A stretch of 64,000 nucleotides of DNA from Straminergon stramineum (Eukaryota > Streptophyta > Bryopsida > Hypnales > Calliergonaceae), in the NCBI GenBank assembly GCA_963920665.1, contig OY987263.1, positions 25,222,547 through 25,286,546 of the forward strand, given 5' to 3'. Below are positions 12,451 through 23,719 of this stretch, one piece after another. The position numbers were made by a program, and so were the translations under genes. Each line of letters begins with the position of its first letter. Positions within the stretch are counted from its first letter, which is position 1. The notes under the pieces are model-generated. The model had not been told where the DNA came from and ran no database searches. It worked only from the letters and a program-made list of their open reading frames with translations.

Positions 12451-15400
12451 AATAGATTTGATTCTAGGTTTAGGGAATTGGATTGTTTCAGACATGATCT
12501 AAATGTGTTTATATTTTGATTACAACTTCGGCAAATGGATTGATAGAGATCAGTAGGATTTTGAATTTGTGAGATATTGATTTGTGAAATGTATCAAGGC
12601 CCAAAGGATCTTCAACCTAGAGCAAGAATGGTGCATGAGGTAATGCTCTCTTCATCTTAAAACATCCTTCATATCTCTTCACTTCACTTAATCCATTATT
12701 GGTTCTATAGTGAATTTATGTGAAACAATGATTTTGAGGTAGAATTAGGTAACTATATTGCCTCCATTTTGTATCATTCATTTCTCATGTGGCTTTTCGG
12801 ATTGTCAAAACCAATGTATAGAGATGGAAATTCTTATTATTGCATAGAGCCAAAAGGAAACCTATTCCTAAATTCCTAAAGTGATATTGTGTATCTCATA
12901 TCTAGGATGCAATTTAGGTGGGCCGAGTTGAAATGGCGCCAATCGAGTTTGTTGACCACCTAGTTGAAGACGATGATATTCGGCACTTGCTGCCGGCCCA
13001 AAATCTTCTTCAGCCGCCAATGGTAGGGTTGGAAGCCTTACTAGCCGATTTAGATCGTCAAAGTCATGACACATACAGTGATAGCCTAATGTCATCAGGA
13101 CATTCATGTTGCAGCTCCATTGGAGATAACGATTTAGTTATACTAGTTTCAAGTTCAGAAAACACTATTGATTATTGTACGTGTGACCACGAGGATATGG
13201 ATGTCCAATCCGTCCTTCAGGCAGATGATGACATTCAAATCTTCTGTTGCGGACAGTATAGGTCAATTACAGCAACATGTGATCACAGTTGTTGTGTTTC
13301 TCTCTGATTTTGGCATTATAGAACATTTTTATATCTTTCATAATCTCTTGAGCCTAAATCCATATATGGAGGTATGTATTATAAGATTACACAAATGGAT
13401 ATTTGATATAGAGAGCATTCATCTAATGTATTCTGCTTTTTTAAGTGTTTCTCATTTGGTGAAATCGTGTAGAATGTTGAGGAACTAATATCTACGGACT
13501 CTTGTTTAAAGTCCCCAAGCTCTCGAATTGTGGATCCTAGTCTCCAACCACCTATTGAGTCATATGAAGATACTGAGGAAGTGGAGGAAGGTCTTCATTT
13601 GGGCCAAGACAACAACGTCACAGAGGATGATATTAGAAGAACTCAGAAGATGGATATTGTCTCAATGATATTGAGTTTGAGGTTGACCACCTCCGATCTA
13701 TCTCGAATGCGCATCCCACTTTGTCATTTGGTTCCAATGCCTATGGTTCGCCCAACCCTTACATGTGATTTGATATTACTTGAGCAACAATTTGTACATG
13801 GCTACGAGGAGGGAGCTTGTGTGTTTTATGTTTCTATAGCAGATGAACAGGGTTAAACATCTGTTTTCACCGAGGCAGAAAAGGAGAGATGGGGACCTTT
13901 GTGGAACTCAGTCAATGATCAATTCAACATACACCTTCAATCCAAGGCTGCTCTTAAGCATTTGGTTGACTATAAGTTTTTCGTCTGTGACATAAACCAT
14001 CGACGAATAGCATGGATGAATCACATTGAGCGTCTTCACAAGCTGGAGAGGGAGTGGCACGTGTCTGTAGACTCCATTGTCTTGGATACCAGGAATGGCA
14101 TAGGAGTTGCTATGCAGGTTATGCACGATATAAACAAGTAAGTCTACATATATTTTTATTGCTTTTATTATGTATGTGATTCGTGAGTTAGTTCCGAGTA
14201 CACTTGAATATCTTTTCACAATTAGATATTTATTTCCACTTTGACATCATATGACAGGCACACAGAAAATTCGCATGTGAAAACCAATTTGGAGCACACA
14301 TTATACCATGTGCAGAAGTATGGGGTTATGGACTTAGACAAGTTTAATGAGCTTCTCAGTTCTGATGAAGTCAAGACTTGCCAGCTTAGCACACGGAAGA
14401 CGTGGTACATTATGCCTTTGGAGGTCTTCACGTCGTTCATCTTTAAGGTATGTTTACTACACGAATATCATTCAAAATGTTTGTAGTTATTTATTAGCAT
14501 AAATCGTTTTCTATGGACTGTTTTCCTGGTTTTTTCGGTTGTTTCAATATTTGACGACGACTATGTGTTTGTAGCAAGAGATTGTTGCAGTGGTGGACAA
14601 TGCAGTTTGGAAGTACAATGAGGATACTCCACCTGATGAAAGGTCTAAGGAAGGTGTAGCGGCTGCTATGAGGTCGGCCATGAAGGAATCCATTGAGAAG
14701 TTGTATAAGAAGCTATCAAAGATTTTTGCAGTCGCAAATCCTGCATTTGGTCCTGAATTCTTGCAAGAGGTATATTTTTGATTATATAATTTCAGGACAT
14801 GTGGTCTTTATGATTTTCATTTAAAATTCGTAAATCATGTCATTTCCTTTCATGCAGATTGAGAGGCACTAGAGCCTCTACTCCGTGCTGGAGTTGACTT
14901 TGGACAAGTTACAGATGATGGCTACTGCCAATGTCAACTCGACTTTTAAGGTTAGATGGCTAAGGTGGATCAATGGATCCAGCCCATCTCGAGAGGCCTG
15001 CCGGTTTCCAGCTCGTCCTGTTAATGAGGAGAAGCTTCTCCAATTTCTAGCAAAGGCATGTTGGTATGCTAGGGTATGTTTTTCCACATACTGTGATCAT
15101 GGTCTTATTTATTTTTTCATGTATGAATCAATTATTGTTATTGGATAATCCATTTCTTCTAGGATCCACCGGGATACTAACCACGCTTATTGATTTGTAG
15201 ATGGAAGAGGTAGTTACAGAGTTGTTTGAGTCAATTATCCAAACAAATAATATTCGTATCGGCATGTCCGTTTCTTCTGAGCCACTGACATTGCTTGAGT
15301 ACATGGAGGGGTGGCGCATGAAACTCTGGGACACCGCCTACACCGGGGTTCTCAAGGGTGCTGATGCGTTTAAGAAGTCTGACTCTTTTAAGGAGTTTTG

Positions 15401-15771
15401 AGGGGCCTTGCTGGTAGTCAAACGTTTGATATACAGGTACCTCTCATAAATTTGAATCCTTTGTCAAAAGTTCCTTAGCATTCCATTCCCATTTCATGTC
15501 ACCAATTCTATTTCTGTACATATTATAAACATTCATGGAAACTTATTCGTTGTAAATTAATTTGTTTCTTGTAGCCTCTAAGTTTGTCGTATGAGATGAA
15601 TGTTACTAAATGTATAATAATAGTGGTAGTTCTATGACCCTATTTTAAATGAAGAAGTGATGTCTCGTCTTCAATACTGGGCATTCCTCAAATTAAAAAA
15701 TACACAAACACTTTTTGTGGTGTAGATATTTATTTAATCTTCTTGATTTTGCAAAACGTCCAAGATTAATT

Positions 15772-15841
15772 ATGCATACATTGGTTACAAATTACGTTCT
15801 CTCGGGACTGAGAGAGGGATATTGGGGTGGCCCTCATGCAT
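15772..15841. repeat. Intronic palindrome module 1 in the methyltransferase-like gene
   Basis: ATGCAT at 15772-15777, 21 bp, core CTCTCGGGACTGAGAG at 15799-15814, 21 bp, ATGCAT at 15836-15841. One CpG of the core has decayed to TpG. It lies in the intron 15437-16292. Confidence 0.85.
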
Positions 15842-15932
15842 ACCGTTTCCATTATTTCCCATTTGAACTCTCTGTCATGTTTTGTAGTTCTTAACTTCTA
15901 CAATGTCAAAGTTTAACCTGGTCAACCTAGGT

Positions 15933-16002
15933 ATGCATAATGTTATATTCAAGAATAGGCTCTCGGCCTCGAGAGCCTTTTCTTGGGGAGACACTCATGC
16001 AT
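15933..16002. repeat. Intronic palindrome module 2 in the methyltransferase-like gene
   Basis: ATGCAT at 15933-15938, 21 bp, core CTCTCGGCCTCGAGAG at 15960-15975 (palindromy extends to GGCTCTCG...CGAGAGCC), 21 bp, ATGCAT at 15997-16002. Same architecture as the intergenic array, 161 bp after the previous module. Confidence 0.85.
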
Positions 16003-18513
16003 TTTTTTATAATTTATTATATTTAATTATGAACTAGTACGTTCATAGCATACCCGAAACACGGCAAGCACTATTCCTTCATCACTTGTCATTCTTCAAT
16101 GTGTAACTTACTAATTCATTGGGGGTTCCAATAGCATTTAGTCTAGTTAGTGTTCGATTCTTGACAGAGTGTAGAATCTTTCTTTTTTGTATAATTTTCA
16201 AAATTGTCTTTCAAATTGTTCTTTATTAGAAGAGGTTCTGAATAGATTCTGCATTTCTAATTGTTTTGTGTCAATTACCTCTTCATGTGCAGGTACTTCA
16301 AGTTTGAATTGTACAACAAGAAGGCCATTGAGAAAGCAGATTTACCCCCGTTCCTTACTACTTGGTTGGATCAGTCCTCCCTTGATTGCATGTTCTCCCC
16401 TACGCAACTAAAAAATTGGACCATCTCTCACCTCCAAGCTTGCCCTTGGTACCTGGAGTGTAATTTCGGAATCTTTCCGCCGGAGGAGGAGGTTCTTTTC
16501 TAGACCCTAAAAGACACGATGGTTGTAGAGGCAGAGTTTGATGAATTTTTTGGCTTAGACCCTGAGGCCTGAGCTCAAGCCATTAAAAAACGAGAGGCCT
16601 CCGACAAGAGGAAGGTTGATAAAATGGAGGAGGCCAAGAGGAGGACTGAGGACTCAAAGAAGAAGAGGCGAGTAGCACTAGTTGAGAAGCAGAAAGAGAA
16701 GGTCAAAAAGAAAGGGACAAAAAGGAAGGCAGAGACGGAGTTGCCTGAACCTGAAACAAGCGTTGCTGACATGAAAACCTCTTCATCAGGGTTCTCTCTC
16801 ATGTAGGAGCGCTTATTGCATGGTCCAACGCCAACAAATCAGAACATTCATCTCGTACCTGACATCGACGAATGCATCTTAAACTTGTCACTAGAATTCC
16901 TCATGTCCTCAAGGAAGAATAGTACATCAAAGGCCTTCAATGACGTCCTCAGTTTCTTGGCTATGGTACATTTCTCTCCATTGTATATAACGATGGCATA
17001 TAAGTTGTGTTTATGAGTATTTTGATAATATAATTTCTTATATTTCGGAAATTCCTTAAGGTTACTGTCCATGTTTTTCAAGATTCTCGGTATAAATTTT
17101 TTCTATTACAATAGTACACCATGTTTAATTTATTTGACTTAGATATTCCTTTGTAGCACTCTAGTGATAGAGATCGCTACTTCAATGGCGTCCGTAGTAC
17201 AGTGCTGGCAGTGGACTTGATGATTGTGGATGTTCCAAAAGGTCTCCATGTGCCTACCATATCGGCTCTACTTGGACCCATTCCAAAATGGAATGAATTC
17301 TACATGCACTGGCTGCTATCCATCTTTGACTTCGCCTTGGAGTACCTGCACGACAGTGGGGCTTTGCTTGTCATGTACCCTTCGAGTGTGCCCCACAAAA
17401 GCCACCTCCTTGGATGCTATAAAGAGTATGGTTTTAAAATAAAGCAATCTTGGTTGGGAATGAATCGGCTACATTTGACGTCGCCGTCTAATCCAACTAT
17501 GACGGTAAGTTAAATATGTCTTTTTGCATGTTCATATTGAATTTGAAGTTCGACATTACTAGTGTCTCACATGACTTGTTTTGTAGACTATGCGATTTGC
17601 CATTTCTCTTGTGGTGAGAGAGACATCAGCAAAAGTAGCACCTTCATTTTCGTTCCAAGACGTTCCTTCTCATGATGCAGTTGGGGTGAATGTTGGCAAG
17701 GATGACATCCTCCAAAACTTTTGTAACAAAGATGATGTGACCATGAATGGCACCATACCTTGGCATGGACCTCGTGAAAAGGCTCGCCAATTCATGCAGA
17801 TGCTTGTGGAGGCATGTTCAGCACCAGGGGATGTCATTGTGGATTGCACAACTGCAACAGGTTAGTTATCTTATTTAATAGTTTGATTCTTATATAATTG
17901 TGCAAAGTACTTTGGTTCACTGTCATGTTCTCATCTATGAACTGGATGTTTACAAGTTCAAGCATTCAGGCTTGCCGTGCTACATGCCGTCATGTGTTGG
18001 GATTTAAGGAGGATAAGGCTATTTTTGATGCTTTGATACCTCCAGCCATGTGCACGCCGGTGGTTACAGAGGCCGAACCACAACGTCCTGTTGTCTCTTC
18101 AATTGATCTCGATGACGAGGACATTCCAATCCAACATGTTGTCAAGACATCACGATTCAGTAAGTAAGTTTTCCTTTTAACTCCATCTTCGAATCTCTTT
18201 GTTTAATCTTAAGTACTTGTGGTCTAATGTGTCATTCTTCGGGTTTTGTAGGCAAGCTCAGGAAATGAGGAACTCTAAGCATGTTCCATTCTTTGCAGAT
18301 CGTGGATTTTTTCCTAGCCCTCCTAAATCATTTCAGCTACCTATGTATGCAGAGGTAGTTTCTAGGGATTCCGTCGACATAGACCCTAAGCCATCTTCTA
18401 GGGCCAAATTGGTAGATCCCCGAATTTTGGAGTTTTTTGATGATTGTGTTGTAGAGTCTGATTTACAGACATCAGATAGTGACAGTAGTTCAACCTCAAC
18501 TCCCTCTCCCTGA

Positions 18514-19480
18514 AATGTTTTCTTGGGGTACTTTTGTATTCTCAGTATGTGATGTCAATGTACTAGTTCATGATTTTCTTTTCTATTTGTATTAGAGTTC
18601 ATTCATTACCATTTGCATTCTATATTCTTTGAATAGTATTTGATTTTAGTCAGTCATTTCTAGTAGGGTCATCGTGCTTCCATAATGCCATGTTCTTTAT
18701 AATCAATGGAATTGTTTTCTTCACTTGTGTTACATATATTCATTCCTTAATTTTTTCAATTGCTAAACTCCCTACCTTTTTAACTATTATGTCATAAGGA
18801 CATGACATTCACTTTTGATTACCCTAAATTGAGAGACTAGCCATCAAAACACACACTCGTGTATTGTAATAAAATAGACAGGTACTTCATTAGTTCAATG
18901 TTGTTAACGAATTCCTTTGTCCACTACTGGAGATAATACTTACTGATTGTCAAGAATACCTTGACCTTGTGGGTGCATTATTCTATTTCCAAGCCTAACC
19001 CTTCGATATTCCAATTATTTACAAACTAATCTGGCTTTCAACTAAAGCAAAACTTCCATACATAGGTTGTTGTTAGATTATAACTAATTTTTTGAAGAGC
19101 AATTTCAAGGATCTAAACAATCCACATAGTATGTTTTATCCCTATGTACAATGCATTATTCATTGGCATTGTTATCAATTCATTGAATCTATGATCATTT
19201 GTCTACTTTTATTACTCAAACTTGTACGCTCATCTTCTATATCATTTGTGTATTATTTGTCTAACATTATGTTTGTAAATTGTGAGGCCTCTTGTGCAAT
19301 GGTTATGTTCATTTCTTGTGATTTTGTCCACTTCAAACATGATCCATTTTCATGCTTCACGGCCATAGGTCACAATTCAATAATTCTATTTGCAATCCAA
19401 ATTATTGAGTTGGACTATATCCACGGTTTTAGGTACTTTTATCCATGGTCAAAGGGTTTCGTTTCTTAGTACTTAATTCC
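18514..19480. other. 3' flank of the methyltransferase-like gene inside the transposon
   Basis: About 1 kb of AT-rich DNA between the stop codon and the right inverted end. An open frame at 19092-19469 has no recognisable domain and skewed composition; I do not call it a gene. Presumed 3' UTR and subterminal sequence. Confidence 0.4.
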
Positions 19481-19537
19481 CACTCCCTGCTCCCTTTTTC
19501 CTGCTCCCTGCTCCCTGCTCACGTGCTAGCATTCCTT
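19481..19537 (-). repeat. Right terminal inverted repeat of the 15.9-kb element
   Basis: Read on the minus strand from 19537 inward: seven tip bases, then GCTAGCACGTGAGCAGGGAG and further GGGAGCA repeats. It matches the left end at 3632-3684. The outer border abuts the 9-bp direct repeat at 19538-19546. Confidence 0.7.
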
Positions 19538-19546
19538 AGTCTAGAT
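19538..19546. repeat. Target-site duplication, right copy (AGTCTAGAT)
   Basis: Identical to 3623-3631 in direct orientation. Confidence 0.8.
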
Positions 19547-21400
19547 CTTCCGGATTTCCGGAGGTGAGTCTTCCTCTTCCATGTCCTCCTCTTCTTCTTC
19601 CTCTGATCCAGTTTGGTACTCCTCTTCTTTAGATTTCTCAATCTGAGTGATCTCCCTCTCGTCTTCTTCTTCTCCTAGAGAGGTCTCATCCAACATAATG
19701 GTCGTTCTCTCATGCTTTAGTTGAGGCTGTTGCATATGCTCGAAGCTTTCTGGATGAGTCCGGGCCAGATTCATCAGTCCTCTAATTTGGTCCGCCAAGT
19801 CACTCAAGATAAGCAACATGGGTGTTTGAAGGGTTTCCTTCTCAGGAAGACAGATCGTCGAAATTGATGGCAAGATGGTAACTTCCGGTGGCGCCAGCTC
19901 TCGTGTTTCTTCTGGCTACTTGGTTGGCTCCCGAACTGTCTTTACACTCCCCCGGATGGTCTTCTCCAACTGAGTTGAGAAGGGCTCGGTTGAATGCTGG
20001 AGAGTCTCCGTAGGAACTTTTGATCTAGACGGAAGTGACAGCGATGCTATTAACTTCACTAGAGTTTTTGTGTCAAAGTGGATTTCCAGAAAGTGGAAAA
20101 AATCCATGACACGGTCCAACTCAATCTATTCTAAGAGCTGGTGCATCTTCTGTAGCACTGAATCCATCCTCGATGAGAAGTCGACCAAGATCCAGACTAC
20201 CTTGGATCCGATCAGATGTCCTTCCTTTATTAGCTGGTTCTAGACGAGGGAGGCCTTGACGATGAGCTCCGCGGGTCTATCCACTAGATTGGATAGGTTT
20301 TTGACCAGCCATAGAGCTTCCTTCTCCCTTTGTTTCGCTGTGGCTAACTCCCCTTGTGCTCAACTCAATTTGGATTGGAGGTTAGTATTCTGCTTCTCCA
20401 GATTCTCGATCTGCTTCTCCTTTTGTCCCAGCTCTTTCGGATTCGGAAGTTTCTTCACAACGTCGAGTATCTCCTCTAGCTCGACCTTCAACTCCTTGCT
20501 GATCCTCCTAAGAAGATCGGCCGAATTCTTGTGGTACTCTTGTGCCTGCAAGACCCAACTGAATCCGGTCTTGAAGAATCCAGAAATGTCTTCCTCGGGC
20601 TTCTCCAGAACAGGGAGTTTCCTTTGTGAAGCCGGTTTGATAGATTTCCTTTGTCTCTGATCTATGAGCTGTTGCTCTTCTTCCGGCTCTTCCTCTTCTT
20701 CGAATGCCGGCTGTTCTACCTCCACTTCATCCGTGAAGCCGTAATGTAGGATTGTGGATCCGGTGTTGTACTCTACCATTTCTGCATCACTCAAAAGTTC
20801 CGCATAGTAGTAGAGGTGGAACAGGTAAGGACCAATTGGACTCGTCTTTGCCTTTCCTACATTGGCAGCAAGCTTGGAGACTATTGCTCCAATGACTTTG
20901 CCTCAGTTGATCGGTCTACCCTCCATGGCACCAAAAATGGTGTTGGCTACTGTAACCGTAACCCAGGTAGGCTTTTCCGGATACAAGATTGAAATAAGGG
21001 ACTGTAAGACCTGCTTCTACCTCCCATCTAGACAGTCACTAATGGTGTACCCTTCCTTAGAATAGGTTGCATTCCTGAACTTCCCTACCTTGAACTTATC
21101 TGTTCGGGAGGCTAATCCGGATCCCTTCCTAGGGAATCCGTATGTCTTTGCCAAAACTTCATCTGTCCAGGTTCTGGGTCGCCCCCTCACTGTCAACTCA
21201 TACTAATTCGAAGCTCCTACGATGAGCTCCTGAATCATCCAATCGTTCTTTACAGTCCATGGCCTAAGGAACAGGTCGACACATCCTATCGTGCTCATGT
21301 CGTTTTCTAATTGTGACCGGTCCCTCAACCTTTCCGGAATGGTCGGATAGACCATTTGTGTCATAACTAGTGGTTTACGGATATCTCCCTCTGCCATCAT
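19541..21400 (-). pseudogene. Gag-like capsid/coiled-coil protein of the middle element, broken by nonsense codons
   Basis: Five open segments on the minus strand (21400-21203, 20794-20360, 20119-19916, 19873-19541 and the stretches between) are all in one frame, so there is no frameshift over 1.86 kb. Stops at about 21200, 21016, 20913, 20358, 20241, 20129, 19916 and 19543 are TAG or TGA, each explicable by C-to-T change of CAG, CGA or TGG. The N-terminal 200 residues are globular (RSQLENDMSTIGCVDLFLRP; later SPIGPYLFHLYYYAELL). Next come an acidic stretch and a coiled coil (KELGQKEKQIENLEKQNTNL), and a very acidic C-terminal segment. The frame continues at 3622-3503 after the inserted element is removed. 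It resembles capsid-type ORFs of plant retroelements, but I see no protease, reverse transcriptase or integrase, so the class is open. Confidence 0.5.
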
Positions 21401-21700
21401 AAGCCAAAACTAACTGAACTGGTGAAACAATCACTAACTCACCACTCTTTCACTCAACTATACGAGCGCAAAAACTGTTGTGGAAGAAAGGAGGAGAAAT
21501 GGGAGTGGTGGGGTTAAGTACCCGTCATCCTACCAATCGTTCCAGAAGCGGATCGTTTATCCATAATGGTTCCTTAGATTCCTAGACCGAAACTCTAGAC
21601 CGTAGATTGTCGCTATCCAGTTTCCGGAATCCGGATCCATCCTAGACCCTTTAATGGAACACCTAGATCATCCTCTCTACCTTAATGCAATGTTTAGGCT
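21401..21700 (-). mobile_element. 5' end of the middle nested element
   Basis: Apparent leader of the gag-like frame. It contains the motif GGATCCGGATTCCGGAAA on the minus strand (21617-21634), repeated at the other end of the element. The outer border lies near 21700-21720, where the outer transposase frame resumes. Confidence 0.4.
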
Positions 21701-21719
21701 AAGAGAATTCTAATTCTAT

Positions 21720-23715
21720 TTGCCTATTGGAAATTTTGAAAAATTCCATACTATTATAGACCTATTTTATACTAACTCGGTAGATTCCGAGTTTTCGTCT
21801 TACAACAAAACATTTTCAATTTCATTTGAAAATTCTTCTTCAGTGTCGTTATTGAGTATTTTTTCTTCTCTCCAATATTTTTGCATATATATGTCAACAC
21901 TTCTATTTATTTGCTTCATGTTTTCATTCTTCCACCCTACCGAAATACCTTTCGATTGAATGAGTTCTCTACATGCACATTGCGGCAACAATGCATGCAA
22001 TTTCTCTAATCTCTTTGCATCCATTATTGAATATGTGAGGATAATTCCCTTCTTGTGAGATTCAGGACGTACATGATAGTCCATACTTCTTATATGTTTG
22101 CAAGCAAGTATCACGTATGACGATGTCTTAATATGAACTCTAATTTTAAGATCACAAAAAACATATCATTTCTATCATATTCATAATTTATGTCAAACTA
22201 TGAATTTCGTACCTCCTTGTCCACTTCGTCAGTGATGTGTTGTTAACAATTGTTTGTGAATTTTCAATACTGCCCTTTGAGGAGGATACAAATTATCTTT
22301 CTCTTTTGCAATCTTCTCTTGAACACTAGTGAATGCTAAATGACTTTCATATTTTGAGTATGTTATTTCACTAAGTTTTTTATTTGTTTAAATGCTCTTA
22401 TAAGATGATATACTTCTTTCAAATCTATAACACCAATAGAAGTCATGTGGTCCATGTTGCTAGACATCATCTAACATCTTGCCACTTCCTATTCACATTA
22501 AAAACAAATTTAATTATCAAAACATGCATCAATGATAAGAACGTGACATTGAATTAAACACATAAGTCATCTTTTTCAAGTGACAAGACAAATGAAGAAC
22601 GTGATATGGGTTCATTGTATTTAACCTTCTACATGTTGTAAAATAGAATCACTTGGGCCTACAAATTCTTCCCATTGAATACGCCATGTTGAAAGTAATG
22701 ATCTAGCAATTGCAATTGACTCATTGGTCCAACCATTTGTCCTTGAATGAGAAAAAAAAAATCTAGCAATTTCAATGAGGATTTGTTTGATTGCATACAA
22801 TTTTTTTGTCTTCTGTATAATCATTTCTTGTATACAATAAGGCAAACACCATTGTACAAAGTGTTGATATTCTTCTGCTCTCCAATATGAAAGTCTATTT
22901 GAACAATCTGATGGCCTTCTCGCTCTAAATTCCTTAGGCCTGTGTTTAGTGATTATCAGTAATGCATTATCTACTGCACCACTTCTATCTTGGCTTACTA
23001 AATGCTCCACATAAATTTTGAAAATGTTCAATGGCAAAATATGTATAGAGTCATACACTAGATCTAAGCTCAAATAAAAACCATACAAATGATAGAGCCT
23101 CCAAAGTTCAAAATATGTTGTGATATTGCTTTGTCTTCTTGAATGGGTAGAGGTGGATGATGTTTTCAATGCTTCAACTTCCAAATAGATGCTTTCAATG
23201 GTATGAGGAAGTGGTGGATCATATTGTGCTTGCCTTCGGTTGTCAGGATATACAACATTGCGTCCCACTGATTTTTCTACCACGTGACAATGACGACAGG
23301 CATGGTAGCCTAATAATTTTAATCTAGCTACTTTGTAGTGAACTGGATGGTCGCCTGTTCAATACATTAGCAATGCCCTCAACTTAGAATACCCAAGTGC
23401 ACTTGTTGCGCTTATATTCAAAGAAATGTCTTTTGATGGAAAATTATAATCAACATCATATCCATTAATGAACATGGATTCAATCTCTCTATTATAAGAG
23501 GCTCTTGAAATACTGTCATGACTTGCTCTTCAATATTTTTCAAAATTTTTTGTGATGAAGTGGGAATGAAGAAAACTGGTGTAGGGTGTAAGAGATTGTT
23601 CATTCCTCCATTCAATATCTCAATCTCTATGGCCCAAGAATCCTTGTATTTTGTTGTTGTTGCTTGAAATCCATCCCATTGAGCAGCAATTGCAAAGTTT
23701 CTTGGATCACCCTTT
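21720..23715 (-). pseudogene. Tnp2/CACTA-like transposase, 5' part, degenerate
   Basis: The frame begins near 23712 with RNFAIAAQWDGFQ, which resembles the start of the catalytic region of Tnp2-type (CACTA/Plavaka-like) transposases. A one-base shift near 23480 leads into FINGYDVDYNFPS, then MY*TGDHPVHYK (TGA where Trp is expected), then GYHACRHCHV, a zinc-binding CxxC-like segment. The frame then runs on to 22621 with WRAEEYQHFVQWCLPY. A donor (GAAG|GTTAAA) at about 22627 is followed by a last segment 22114-21720 (HVRPESHKKG...LHALLPQCACREL) with two TAA codons that could derive from CAA. It stops at the border of the middle element; the remainder is probably 2530-1425. The family call rests on these motifs and is moderate. 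Confidence 0.6.
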
Positions 23716-23719
23716 TCAA

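Larger units (their letters stand above)
12933..18513 (+). pseudogene. ParB-like / amino-methyltransferase-like protein of the transposon, broken
   Basis: Exons inferred: 12933-about 13255, 13473-14137, 14258-14447, 14575-14769, 14858-15073, 15201-15436, 16293-16965, 17157-17504, 17587-17860, about 17959-18163 and 18252-18513 (TGA). Borders are GT/AG and phases match, except for two uncertain junctions: after exon 1, and 17860/17959, where the expected acceptor reads TT instead of AG. The length is about 1200 residues. Exon 2 has FFVCDINHRRIAWM (from 13980), resembling the ParB/sulfiredoxin-fold motif (D-G-x-HR). Exon 7 has a Lys/Glu-rich helix with NLS-like clusters. Exon 8 has IVDVPKG (17223-17243), like methyltransferase motif IV (DPPxG). 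Exons 9-10 have PGDVIVDCTTATG followed by a downstream acidic residue, like SAM-binding motif I. The order IV before I is that of beta-class N4-cytosine/N6-adenine DNA methyltransferases. In-frame stops: TAA 13854, TAG 14870, TGA 15399, TAG 16501, TGA 16570, TAG 16804. Acceptor base and substrate are unknown. Confidence 0.6.
3632..19537. mobile_element. 15.9-kb Mutator-like (MULE) transposon carrying a methyltransferase-like gene and a palindrome array
   Basis: The borders are set by perfect 9-bp direct repeats at 3623-3631 and 19538-19546. Immediately inside are related inverted ends sharing GCTAG...GTGAGC.GGGAGC.GGGA. Contents in order: GGATGA subterminal repeats, a minus-strand MULE-type transposase pseudogene (4309-8266), a 4.6-kb divergent intergenic region ending in an array of 70-bp palindromic modules (10481-12450), and a plus-strand ParB-like/methyltransferase-like pseudogene (12933-18513) with two more modules in an intron. 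Deleting the element plus one direct repeat restores an in-phase gag-like frame of the host element. Both genes carry nonsense codons, so this copy cannot be autonomous. The assignment as one element rests on the TSD, the inverted ends and the shared module family. Confidence 0.75.

Noticed and set aside
3632..19537. Bacterial contamination as source of the ParB/methyltransferase-like gene
   Set aside because: The gene has at least nine GT-AG introns with matching phases and lies inside a plant-type transposon with a target duplication.
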